This document shows, one piece after another, positions 1 to 12,020 of a DNA stretch of 64,000 nucleotides. Source of the DNA: Triticum aestivum (lineage: Eukaryota; Streptophyta; Magnoliopsida; Poales; Poaceae); NCBI RefSeq assembly GCF_018294505.1, contig NC_057811.1, positions 401,916,491 through 401,980,490 of the forward strand, read 5' to 3'. The position numbers were made by a program, and so were the translations under genes. Position 1 is the stretch's first letter. Every line of letters begins with the position of its first letter. The notes under the pieces are model-generated. The model made no database searches. It was not told the DNA's origin and saw only the letters and a program-made list of their open reading frames with translations.

Positions 1-791
1 GATGGAAACTGTCGTTAGCTTATTTCCTCTTGGGAAGCCCCCCCTCCCGAGACATTTGTGACGGTCCTTAGATTAATAGCTGACACACGTAATTTACTAT
101 AAAACCAAGATACGTCACATATCATATTACTACATCGCAAATCCAGTCTCTTTTACATTACATACCTGCTTAGCTCAAGGCTAACTCATAATATCATGTA
201 GCGGATATACAATTTTATCTTGTGGCAGTATAGCACCGTATCCCTCCTCTGTATCTCTCATTTTATACGGGAATCATGTAACATGATATGTTACAGCCAC
301 ATGGGTCAATACATAGAATGGATTGACAAGTTCCATCGGGAAAGTATAACAGATGAAATCATGCTTTTGGGGTAAGTGGGGGTTGGTTCATTTGCCAAAG
401 CAATAGTAGTTTTATCCCGTCTTTTATATATAAGTGGTCTGCTGTATACATAGGACATACTCATCCCACATCAATTACATATAAGTGGCCTGCTCTATAC
501 ATAGGACATATTCATCCCACAGCAATCAACAACATCACTTGGGCCAAGTGCATCGCAGAGCAACCCTAGACCATCCCCACCGGTTAATCGATTGCATTCC
601 ACCATCAGTGTCGTCAAGTAGTGGCGTGTTCCCTTTGTTCAACCCAACAAATTTTAATTTAGAATAGATGAGGAGATCAAGTTGACAGTCCCTCGCCAAG
701 TTTCCCAATTTGTGGATAACCAAGGATGCGACAAATCATGATTAGTTTTTAACACTCTGTAGAGATACATGTACTTTACCCGTGAGACCTA
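1..791. other. Left flank of the nested transposon block, no gene seen
   Basis: This is AT-rich sequence outside the large nested insertion. Open frames here are 60 codons or so and have no recognisable motif. The only structure I see is a 51-bp tandem duplication at 427-528. The block joins across the stack to position 49748, because the 5-bp target duplication GTCAC occurs at 792-796 and 49743-49747. Confidence 0.6.
427..528. repeat. Two-copy tandem repeat, 51-bp period
   Basis: Copy one is 427-477 and copy two is 478-528. Both carry ATATAAGTGG, TATACATAGGACATA and TCATCCCACA in the same order, with a handful of substitutions. The divergence shows that the duplication is not recent. No function is evident. 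Confidence 0.8.
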
Positions 792-796
792 GTCAC

Positions 797-2533
797 TGTT
801 GGGGAACATAGTAATTTTTAAAAAAATTCCTACGCACACGCAAGATCATGGTGATGCATAGCAACGAGAGGGGAGAGTGTCGTCTATGTACCCTCGTAGA
901 CCGTAAGCGGAAGCGTTATAACAACGTGGTTGATGTAGTCGTACGTCTTCACGATCGATTGATCCTTAGCACCGAACATACGGCACCTCCGCGTTCAGCA
1001 CACGTTCAGCTCGGTGACGTCCCGCGAACTCACGATCCAGTAGAGCTTCCGGGAAGAGCTTCCTCAGCACGACGGCGTGGTGACGGTGTTGATGAAGCTA
1101 CCGACGCAGGGCTTCGCCTAAGCACCGCTACGATATGACCGAGGTGGATTATGGTGGAGGGGGGCACCGCACATGGCTAAAAGATCAATGATCAATTGTT
1201 GTGTCTGCAAGGGGTGCCTCCCTCCCCGTATATAAAGGAGTGGTGGAGGGGGAGGGCCTGGCCCCCTATGGCGTGCCCCATGAGGAGTCCTACTCCCACC
1301 GGGAGTAGGACTCCCCCCTTCCAAGTAGGAGTAGGAGAGGAGAGGGAAGGGAGAGAGGAAGAGAAGGAAAGGCGGGCGCCGCCCCCCCTCCTTGTCCAAT
1401 TCGGACTAGAGGGGGAGGGGGTGCGCGGCTGCCCTGGCCGTCCCTCCTCTTCTCCCACTAGGGCCCAATAGGCCCAATAAACTCCCCGGGGGGTTCCGGT
1501 AACCCCCCGGTACTCCGGTATATGTCCGACACCTCCCGAAACACTTCCGGTGTCCGAACATAGTCATCCAATACATCGATCTTTACGTCTCGAACATTTC
1601 GAGACTCCTTGCCATGTCCGTGATCATATCTGGGACTCCGAACTACCTTCGGTACATCAAAACACAAAAACTCATAATACCGATCGTCACAGAACTTCAA
1701 GCTTGCGGACCCTATGGGTTCGAGAACTATGTAGACATGACCGAGACATGTCTCCGGTCAATAACCAATAGTGGAACCTGGATGCTCATATTGGTTCCTA
1801 CATATTCTACGAAGATATTTATTGGTCAAACCGCATAACAACATACGTTGTTCCCTTTGTCATCGGTATGTTACTTGCCCGAGATTCGATCGTCGGTATC
1901 TCAATACCTAGCTCAATCTCATTACCGGCAAGTCTCTTTACTCGTTCCATAATGCATCATCCCGCAACTAACTCATTAGTCACATTTCTTGCCAGGCTTA
2001 TTGTGATGTGCATTACCGAGAGGGCCCAGAGATACCTCTCCGACAATCGGAGTGACAAATCCTAATCTCGATCTATGCCAACTCAACAAACACCATCGGA
2101 GACACCTGTAGAGCACCTTTATAATCACCCAGTTACGTTGTGATGTTTGGTAGCACACAAAATGTTCTTCCGGTATTCGGGAGTTGCATAATCTCATAGT
2201 CACAGGAACATGTATAAGTCATGGAGAAAGCAATAGCAGTAAACTAAACGATCAAGTGCTAAGCTAATGGAATGGGTCAAGTCAATCACATCATTTTACT
2301 AATGATGTGATCCCGTTAATCAAATGACAACTCATGTCCATGGCTAGGAAACTTAACCATATTTGATTAACGAGCTAGTCAAGTAGAGGCATACTAGCAC
2401 TATGTTTGTCTATGTATTCACACATGTATTATGTTTCCGGTTAATACAATTCTAGCATGAATAATAAACATTTATCATGATATGAGGAAATAAATAATAA
2501 CTTTATTATTGCCTCTAGGGCATATTTCCTTCA
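797..2533 (-). repeat. 3' LTR of Copia element A
   Basis: This 1737-bp LTR aligns along its whole length with the three pieces of the 5' LTR (587, about 256 and 898 bp). Short open frames inside it are LTR sequence, not genes. It serves as the uninterrupted reference that shows where D and E inserted: D hit the equivalent of about 1381 and E the equivalent of about 1640. Confidence 0.93.
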
Positions 2534-2574
2534 GTCTCCCACTTGAACTAGAGTCAATAATCTAGATTACACAG

Positions 2575-4144
2575 TGATACGTCTCCAATGTATCTATAAT
2601 TTTTGATTGCTCCATGCTATATTATCTTCTGTTTGGACATTATTGGGCTTTATTATTCACTTTTATATTATTTTTGGGACTAACCTATTAACCGGAGGCC
2701 CAGCCCAGAATTGCTCTTTTTTTGCCTATTTCAGAGTTTCGCAGAAAAAGAATATCAAACGGAGTCCAAACGGAATGAAACCTTCGGGAACGTCATTTTT
2801 GGAACGAACATGATCCAGAGGACTTGGACCCTACGTCAAGAAATCAAGCAGGAAGCCACGAGGTAGGGGGCGCGCCTACCCCCTGGGCGCGCCTTCCACC
2901 CTCGTGGGCCCCACGTTGCTCCACCGACGTACTCCTTCCTCCTATATATACCTACGTACCCCCAAACGAACAGATACGGAGCCAAAAACCTAATTCCAGC
3001 GCCGCAACCTTCTGTACCCACGAGATCCCATCTTGGGGCCTGTTTCGGAGCTCCTCCGGAGGGGGCATCAATCATGGAGGGCTTCTACATCAACACCATA
3101 GCCTCTCCGATGAAGTGTGAGTAGTTTACCTCAGACCTTCGGGTCCATAGTTATTAGCTAGATGGCTTCCTCTATCTTTTTGGATCTCAATACAATGTTC
3201 TCCCCCTCTCTTGTGGAGATCTATTCGATGTAATCTTCTTTTGTGGTGTGTTTGTTGAGACCGATGAATTGTGGGTTTATGATCGAGTTTATCTATGAAC
3301 AATATTTGAATCTTCTGAATTCTTTTATGTATGATTGGTTATCTTTGCAAGTCTCTTCGAATTATCAGTTTGGGTTGGCCTACTAGATTGATCTTTCTTG
3401 CAATGGGAGAAGTGCTTAGCATTGGGTTCAATCTTGCGGTGTCCTTTCCCAGTGACAGTAGGGGCAGCAAGGCACGTATAGTATTGTTGCCATCGAGGAT
3501 AACAAGATGGGGTTTTTATCATATTGCATGAATTTATCCCTCTACATCATGTCATCTTGCTTAAAGCGTTACTCTGTTCTTATGAACTTAATACTCTAGA
3601 TGCATGCTGGATAGCGGTCGATGTGTGGAGTAATAGTAGTAGATGCAGGCAGGAGTCGGTCTACTTGTCTCGGACGTGATGCCTATATACATGATCATGC
3701 CTAGATATTCTCATAACTATGCTCAATTCTGTCAATTTCTCAACAGTAATTTGTTCACCCACCGTAAAATAATTATGCTCTTGAGAGAAGCCACTAGTGA
3801 AACCTATGGCCCCCGGGTCTATTTTCCATCATATTAATCTTTCAACACTTAGTTATTTCCGTTGCTTTTATTTTACTTTGCATCTTTATCACAAAAATAC
3901 CAAAAATATTATCCTATCATATCTATCAGATCTCACTCTCGTAAGTGACCGTGTAGGGATTGACAACCCCTTATCGCGTTGGTTGCGAGGATTTATTTGT
4001 TTGTGTAGGTGCGAGGGACTTGCGTGTAGCCTCATACTGGATTGATACCTTGGTTCTCAAAAACTAAGGGAAATACTTACGCTACTTTGCTGCATCACCC
4101 TTTCCTCTTCAAGGGAAAACCAACGCAGTGCTCAAGAGGTAGCA
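2575..4144 (+). repeat. 5' LTR of element B
   Basis: The LTR starts TGATACGTCTCC and ends GAGGTAGCA. Its partner at 12021-13574 is nearly identical by eye over the whole length. The partner's final CA has become TA, which is visible because the target duplication follows directly. Confidence 0.9.
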
Positions 4145-4155
4145 AGAAGTATTTC

Positions 4156-4173
4156 TAGCGCCGTTGCCGGGGA
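4156..4173 (+). other. Primer binding site of element B (tRNA-Asp type)
   Basis: The site TAGCGCCGTTGCCGGGGA lies 12 nt downstream of the LTR end. It matches the Athila-type primer site TGGCGCCGTTGCCGGGGA, complementary to a plant tRNA-Asp 3' end, with one substitution. The same motif, unmutated, is at 20924 in element D. Confidence 0.85.
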
Positions 4174-4365
4174 CGTCTACGCAAAAGTCAACATACCAAG
4201 TACCCATCACAAACCCTTATCTCCCGGATTACATTATTTGCCATTTGCCTCTCGTTTTCCTCTCCCCCACTTCACCCTTGCCGTTTTATTCGCCCTCTCT
4301 TTTTCGTTCGCCTCTTTTTCGCTTGCTTCTTGTTTGCTCATGTGTTGGATTGCTTGTTTGTCACG

Positions 4366-6443
4366 ATGGCTCAAGATAATACCAAATTATGTGACTTTAC
4401 CAATGCCAACAATAATGATTTCTTTAGCACTCCGATTGCTCCTCTTACCGATACTGAATCTTGTGAAATCAATGCTGCTTTGTTGAATCTTGTTATGAAA
4501 GATCAATTCGCCGGCCTTCCTAGTGAAGATGCCGCTACTCATCTAAATAGCTTTGTTGATTTGTGTGATATGCAAAAGAAGAAAGATGTAGACGATGATA
4601 TTGTTAAATTGAAGATATTTCCTTTTTCGCTTAGAGATCGTGCTAAAGCTTGGTTTTCGTCTTTGCCTAAAAATAGTATTGATTCTTGGAATAAGTGCAA
4701 AGATGCTTTTATCTCTAAATATTTTCCTCCCGCTAAGATCATGTCTCTTAGAAACGATATTATGAATTTTAAGCAACTTGATCATGAACATGTTGCACAA
4801 GCTTGGGAGAGGATGAAATTAATGATACGTAATTGCCATACACATGGTTTGAATTTGTGGATGATTATACAAAAATTTTATGCCGGATTGAATTTTGCTT
4901 CTAGAAATCTTTTAGATTCGGCCGCGGGAGGCACTTTTATGGAAATCACTTTAGGAGAAGCTACTAAACTCCTAGATAATATTATGGTTAATTATTCTCA
5001 ATGGCACACTGAAAGATATACTAATAAAAAAGTGCATGCGGTAGAAGAAATTAATGTTTTGAGTGGAAAGATGGATGAACTTATGAAATTATTTGCTACT
5101 AAGAATGTTTCTTCTGATCCTAATGATATGACTTTGTCTACTTTGATTGAGAATAATAATGAATCTATGGATGTGAATTTTGTTGGAGGAATAATTTTGG
5201 TAACAACTCGTATAGAGGGAATTTTAATCCTAGGCCTTATCCTAGTAATTCCTCTAATAATTATGGTAATTCCTACAACAATTCTTATGGAAACTTTAAT
5301 AAGATGCCCTCTAAATTTGAGACTTTGTTAAATATTATGAATTCGCAAAAGAATTTCAATGCCTTGCTTGAAGAAAAATTGCTTAAAGTTGATGAATTGG
5401 CTAGGATCGTTGATAGAATTTCTCTTGATGTTGATTCTTTGAAACTTATATCTATTCCACCTAAGCATGATATCAATGAGTCTCTAAAAGCCATGAGAAT
5501 TTCCATTGATGAGTGCAAAGAAAGAACCGCTAGGATGCGTGCTAAGAAAGATTGCTTTATAAAAGCGTGTTCTTCTAATTTTTATGAAAACAAAGATGAA
5601 GATCTAAAAGTTATTGATGTGTCCCCTATTAAATCTTTGTTTTGCAATATGAATCTTGATAATGATGGGACTGAATATGATCCACCTTTACCTAGATGGC
5701 GTTCCAAAAATTCGGAGTTTTTAGATCTTGATGCTAAAATTGATAAAAGTGGGATTGAAGAGATCAAAACATTAGATATTAATAAACCCACTATTTTGGA
5801 TTTCAAGGAATTTCATTATGATAATTGCTCTTTGATAGATTGTATTTCCTTGTTGCAATCCGTGCTAAATTCTCCTCATGCTTATAGTCAAAATAAAGCT
5901 TTTACCAAACATATCGTTGATGCTTTGATGCAATCTTATGAAGAAAAACTTGAGTTGGAAGTCTCTATCCCTAGAAAACTTTATGATGAGTGGGAACCTA
6001 CTATTAAAATTAAGATTAAAGATCATGAATGCTATGCTTTGTGTGATTTGGGTGCTAGTGTTTCCACGATTCCAAAAACTTTGTGTGATTTGCTAGGTTT
6101 CCGTGATTTTGATGATTGATCTTTAAACTTGCACCTTGCGGATTCCACCATTAAGAAACCTATGGGAAGAATTAATGATGTTCTTATTGTTGCAAATAGG
6201 AACTATGTGCCCGTAGATTTTATCGTTCTTGACATTGATTGCAATCCTTCATGTCCTATTATTCTTGGTAGACCTTTCCTTAGAACGATTGGTGCAATCA
6301 TTGATATGAAGGAAGGGAATATTAGATTCCAATTTCCATTAAAGAAAGGCATGGAACACTTCCCTAGGAAGAAAATAAAATTACCATATGAATCTATTAT
6401 GAGAGCCACTTATGGATTGCCTACTAAAGATGGCAATACCTAG
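4366..6443 (+). pseudogene. Gag-protease polyprotein of element B, frameshifted and with one nonsense codon
   Basis: The frame begins MAQDNTKL at 4366. It carries a retrotransposon gag domain (core FPFSLRDRAKAWFSSLP around residues 85-105, with KYFPP nearby) and then a low-complexity Asn/Gly-rich stretch. Reading must change frame at roughly 5185-5195, where the Asn/Gly-rich run continues one frame over, so a small indel is inferred. The second frame runs through a coiled-coil-like region to an aspartic-protease region: LGASVS at about 6049-6066 and ILGRPFLRT at about 6262-6288. A TGA at 6117-6119 interrupts it between these two halves, and the natural end is TAG at 6441-6443. The catalytic residue reads DLGAS instead of the commoner DTGA/DSGA, as in other plant Athila elements. 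No polymerase follows. Confidence 0.85.
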
Positions 6444-9400
6444 ATCTATCCTTGCCTTTATGCCTAGCTAGGGGCGTTAAACGATAGCGCTTGTTGGGAG
6501 GCAACCCAATTTTATTTTTAGTTTTTTTAGTTTTTGCTTCTGTTTAGGAATAAATACTTGTTCTAGCCTCTGGTTAGATGTGTTTTTATGTTTTAATTAG
6601 TGTTTGTGCCAAGTTAAACCTATAGCATCTTCTTGGATGATAGTTATTTGATCTTGCAGAAAATTCCAGAAACTTTCTGTTCACGCAAATAATTGTTAAA
6701 AATCACCAGAACGTGATAAAATATTGATTCCAATTGCTGCTCATCAATAAAAAAAATTTCTAGGTCTTCCTATTTTGGCTGATTTTTTGGAGTTCCATAA
6801 GTTTGCGTTAGTTACATATTACTATAGACTGTTCTGCTTTTGACAGATTCTGTTTTTCGTGTGTTGTTTGCTTATTTTGATGAATCTATAGCTAGTAAAA
6901 TAGTTTATAAACCATAGAGAAGTTGGAATACAGTAGGTTTAACAGCAATATAAATAAAGAATGAGTTCATTACAGTACCTTGAAGTGGACTTTTGTTTTC
7001 TTTCGCTAACGGAGCTCACGAGATTTTCTGCTGAGTTTTGTGTTGTGAAGTTTTCAAGTTTTGGGTGAAAGATTTGATGGATTATGGAACAATGGGTGGC
7101 AAGAGCCTAAGCTTGGGGATGCCCATGGCACCCCCTAGATAATCTAAGGACACCAAAAAGCCAAAGCTTGGGGATTCCCCGGAAGGCATCCCCTCTTTCG
7201 TCTACTTCCATCGGTAACTTTACTTGGAGCTATATTTTTATTCACCACATGATATGTGTTTTGCTTGGAGCGTCTTGTATGATTTGATTCTTTGCTTTTT
7301 AGTTTACCACAATCATCCTTGCTGTACACACCATTTGAGAGAGACACACATGATTCAGAGATTATTAGAATACTCTATGTGCTTCACTTATATCTTTTGA
7401 GTTGTATAGTTTTTGCTCTAGTACTTCACTTTTATCTTTTAGAGCACGGTGGTGGATTTGTTTTATAGAAAATATTGATCTCTCATGCTTCACTTAGATT
7501 ATTTTGAGAGTCTTAAATAGCATGGTAATTTGCTTAAATAATCCTAATATGCTAGGTATTCAAGAATAGTAAAAACTTTCTTATGAGTGTGTTGAATACT
7601 AAGAGAAGTTTGATGCTTGATGATTGTTTTGAGACATGGAGGTAGTGATATCAAAGTTGTGCTAGTTGAGTAGTTGTGAATTTGAGAAATACTTGTGTTG
7701 AAGTTTGCAGGTCCCGTAGCATGCACATATGGTAAATGATATGTAACAAATTTGAAACATGAGGTGTTCTTTGATTGTCCTCCTTATGAGTGGCGGTCGG
7801 GGACGAGCGATGGTCTTTTCCTACCAATCTATCCCCCTAGGAGCATGCGCGTAGTGCTTGGTTTTTGATGACTTGTAGATTTTTGCAATAAGTATGTGAG
7901 TTCTTTATGACTAATGTTGAGTCCATGGATTATACGCACTCTCATCATTCTATCATTGCTAGCCTCTTCGGTACCGTGCATTGCCCTTTCTCACATTGAG
8001 AGTTGGTGCAAACTTCGCCGGTGCATCCAAACCCCGTGATATGATACGCTCTTTCACACATAAACCTCCTTATATCTTCCTCAAAACAACCACCATACCT
8101 ATCTATTATGGCATTTCCATAGCCATTCCGAGATATATTGCCATGCAACTTTCCACCATTCCGTTTATCATGACACGTTCATCATGTCATATTGCTTTGC
8201 ATGATCATGTAGTTGACATAGTATTTGTGGCAAAGCCACCATTCATAATTCTTTCATACATGTCACTCTTGGTTCATTGCATATCCCGGTACACCGCCGG
8301 AGGCATTCATATAGAGTCATACTTTGTTCTAGTATCGAGTTGTAATCATTGAGTTGTAAATAAATAGAAGTGTGATGATCATCATTTTTCTAGAGCATTG
8401 TCCCAAGTGAGAAAAAAAAGAGAGAAAGGCCATAAAAAAGAGAAGGCCCAAAAAAATGAGAGAAAAAGAGAGAAGGGACAATGTTACTATCCTTTTACCA
8501 CACTTGTGCTTCAAAGTAGCACCATGATCTTCATGATATAGAGTCTCTTGTTTTGTCACTTTTATATAACTAGTGGGAATTTTTCATTATAGAACTTGGC
8601 TTGTATATTCCAACAATGGGCCTCCTCAAGTGCCCTAGGTCTTCCTGAGCAAGCAAATTGGATGCACACCCACTTAGTTTCTTTTGTTGAGCTTTCATAC
8701 ATTTATAGCTCTAGTGCATCCGTTGCATGGCAATCCCTACTCCTTGCATTAACATCAATCGATGGGCATATCCATAGCTCATTGATTAGCCTCGTTGATG
8801 TGAGACTTTCTCCTTTTTTGTCTTCTCCACATAACCCCCATCATCATATTCTATTCCACCCATAGTGCTATGTCCATGGCTCACGCTCATGTATTGCTGT
8901 AACATCCCAAATTTTCAATTTGGAATGTTATACATTAGATCATCAATGCATAGCATATTTATTTGCATTTTCGGCAAATCCTCGAAAAATCCTAAGCAAC
9001 TCGAGGACTCTCGGAGAGAGTTGGGGATTTTCTCGATTTTCATATTTGATTTTTATCAAATAATGAAACAAGGATTTTTATTTTTGTTTTTAATTATTTT
9101 TCTCTCCGAAAAAATATTTCGTATTAAAATAAATGAGAGGAGAAAATATGACTTCTCCAAAATAATTTAAATATTGGAGGAAAAATATTAAAATCAAATA
9201 TTGTATTTTATTCGAATTTTATTGGCAATTTTAATGGCATTAAATTTTTTTTGCACGTTTTCAAAACTGTATTTTTTGGGCCAAGAAAATGTTCATCTCG
9301 TTCTAATTATTTTAATTAGACGGGAAAAATTTGTTTTAGCATTTTTGGATTTTTATTTATTTTTCTGCGTTTTTTATATTCTGCGAAACTATTTAAAAAA

Positions 9401-12020
9401 AACGCCGAGCGCCGACTGGGCCGAAGCCCAGCCGCGTGGCCCAGCCCGCCCGCGAGCCGTCTCCCTCCCGGAGACCGCCGCCGCCGAGTCCCGATCGGGG
9501 ACGAGACCCGCCACCGCCCGTCGCCCCCTCCCCAAGGCAGGCCCCCTCCTTATATACCCCCCTACCCCGCCGCCTCTCCCTCACCCCGTCCCCGAAGCCG
9601 CCGCCGCCGAGGAGCCCCGCCGGAGCCGCCCGCCCCGCCGCCGAAGGAGGAGCCGCCGGAGCCGCCATACGCCACCGCCCGCCGCCCCGTTCGTCGCCCC
9701 CGCCGACGCCCGCATCCCGCCGCCCCTCGCCGCCCTCGCCGGAGCCCGTCCCGAGCCCCGCCGGAGTTGCCCCGACGAGGTAGCCGCGGCCGCCGTTCGG
9801 TTTAAAAAAAAACCGTTCGGTTTATTTTTTTTAGTTCGGTTTTTTTCCTTCGGTTTAATTATCTAGTGAACGTTCACCGTTGCGTTCGTTTTAGCGAACG
9901 TGTTCGTCGGTTTTACGCTGTTAACGAACGTCCGTTCGTTCAGTTGTTCGTCAGTTTTCTTTTTCGTCGGATTTTCTGTGATTATTTCAGATCACGATTT
10001 CTGATCAGATTTTCGTTCTGGTTTAACTTTTCGCTCGTTTATCGGAATCAGGCGATTTAAGCGCCTAGAGTTTCGTCTCGAAATTCTCTTTCCGTTTAAC
10101 CTACTCAAACAAGTTTTTGCTACTGTAAAATTTGACTTAGATCCAGATTAGTAAATGAAGCTTGTTTCTTTCGCCGTTTGACTTTTGTTGCTTCGTTTGA
10201 TTTGATTCTTTTTGCAAACCGGAGTTCTTAAGTTGAACTTTCTGGTTAGATCTTTATTTGAGTTTTACTTGTGCATTAGATGAGTGCTTATTGTTTGCTT
10301 GTTTGTTTGCGATAGAGTACCCGGAGTGCGCCGCTTGCTACTTCGAATCTCTAGGTTTCACGGATCATCAGCAAGGCAAGTAACACTTTGATCATACCTC
10401 TTTTACTACCCAGTTTTATTGCATTAGATCAACCCTCAAACATTGCATGGCTAGGATCTAATTAAATTGTGGGAATTGGGAAGTAGATGAGGTAGTACCT
10501 ATCACCTGTTCCATTATCAAACCCTTGGGAGTTACTTCTACGTTTGCCTATATTGCTATGCTATGCTTGTAGACGTGGATTGGGTTTGAGAGATATTCAC
10601 TACAGTTGTGAGATTGTTAATTAATGGTTTACTTAAGGTGGCAACTAAAACTCACATCTGGATGGATTGAGGTACCTGGGTATTCCAGGATTGCCTGTTT
10701 TTCTTTTGGACCGCCACCCAGGTTCAAAGGGATCATGAGATTTTTCATGCTAGAAACTTCCGCGTGCAGCCGCAAGCTATTATGGGCTCTAGCATAGTTG
10801 ATTAAGTTGTGTGAACTCTTATAGTGGTAGACTAGCAGATGTAGGGGATGTAGGTGGTACGGTCTATCACATCGTAAGGTGCAAACGCTTCTGAAAGACT
10901 ATGTCTCGGTCATCCGTTTCTCAAACATCATGTAGTGCGAGAATCCAGCGGAGGCGATCGAGTCTTGTGGGAAAAGTGCACAAACCTCTGCAGAGTGTAT
11001 AAACTAATCATGGTTAGCTGTGTCCCCGGTTATGGACATCTTGAGTATCTAGTAGTTGGATTATCATGTGAATCTCATCACCATGTTACTTTAATTAATA
11101 TTGTTGGGTTAATGATGATACTTAATTGGGATTGAGATGCTGTCAACCATCTCAATGTTTAACAACCACCATGATAGTTAAATAAAATTTATCCTTTGTA
11201 GTAGGGAAAAACTGGCTTTTCGCAAAACTTTAACCATAGAGCTTTGTACCAGCCATATATGCATGTAGTATAGTATTACTATGTTCATTACTCTCTATGT
11301 GTTACATTGCCAGCATATTCCATGTGCTGACCCATTTTCGGGCTGCAACGTTTCATGTTGCAGACTTTTCAGACGACAAGTAAGGTGCCTTTAGGTCGGG
11401 GTCTTATACTCAATGATGCCGTTGGAGTTGATGGACTCACTTATCTTCCAAGTCTTCCGCTGTTATCGTATTAGATGGCCTTAAGCCATATTTATCATAC
11501 TTATTCTCTTTTGAGATATTCGTTGAAATAAGTGTGTGATTGCTACTCTGTTATAAATCCTCCATTTGTACTATGCGTGTCAGCTTTACTGATCCAGGGA
11601 TGACACTGGTGCACAGCAGCACAGACTGTTTGAGGTCTGGTCGCTACAATTGCGTGAAGGTTGAAAAAGTTTGAGATTACTAAAGTATGAAACAATTGCT
11701 TGGATTGTCATCGGGGTTGTGCATGATGAGAGCATTCTTGTGTGACGAAATGGAGCATGACTAAAATATATGATTTTGTAGGGATGAACTTTCTTTGGCC
11801 ATGTTATTTTGAGAGGACATAATTGCTTAGTTAGTATGCTTGAAGTATTATTATTTTTATGTCAATATTGAACTTTTATCTTGAATCTTTCGGATCTGAA
11901 TATTCATACCACAATTAAGAAGAATTACATTGAAATTATGCCAAGTAGCATTCCGCATCAAAAATTCTGTTTTTATCATTTACCTACTCGAGGACGAGCA
12001 GGAATTAAGCTTGGGATGCT
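6444..12020 (+). other. 3' noncoding region of element B, interrupted by solo LTR C
   Basis: No open frame here exceeds about 125 codons outside C, and none has a recognisable domain. Landmarks shared with element D are a GGGAGGCAACCC motif at 6486-6507, two copies of AAGCTTGGGGAT at 7109 and 7164 each followed by a complementary arm, a roughly 1.3-kb block of high similarity from about 7700 to 8897 continuing at 11649, and the polypurine tract at 12007-12020. An env-like gene could occupy this position in Athila elements, but nothing open remains. Confidence 0.7.
8898..11648 (+). mobile_element. Element C: 2.75-kb solo LTR (probably Gypsy) inside B
   Basis: The ends are TGTAACATCC and GGTCGCTACA, with a perfect target duplication ATTGC at 8893-8897 and 11649-11653. 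No primer site, polypurine tract, gag or pol is found, and the 2751 bp contain no second copy of the end sequence. It is therefore read as a solo LTR left by LTR-LTR recombination. A TATATA motif lies at about 9552. The segment 9400-9790 is very GC-rich and gives spurious proline/arginine-rich frames. A block at about 9795-9950 is dense in TTCGGTTT and GTTCG/CGAAC words. I do not recognise the family. Confidence 0.85.

Noticed and set aside
7690..8400. Possible env-like gene in the 3' region of element B (123-codon frame at 7981-8352)
   Set aside because: The position would fit an Athila env-like ORF, but the frame is short and not open in the homologous part of D. It has no signal peptide or membrane pattern that I trust.
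9201..9866. A 221-codon frame and other Pro/Arg-rich frames
   Set aside because: They lie wholly in solo LTR C, in a GC-rich low-complexity part. Several frames are open at once, with no domain and no conserved start.
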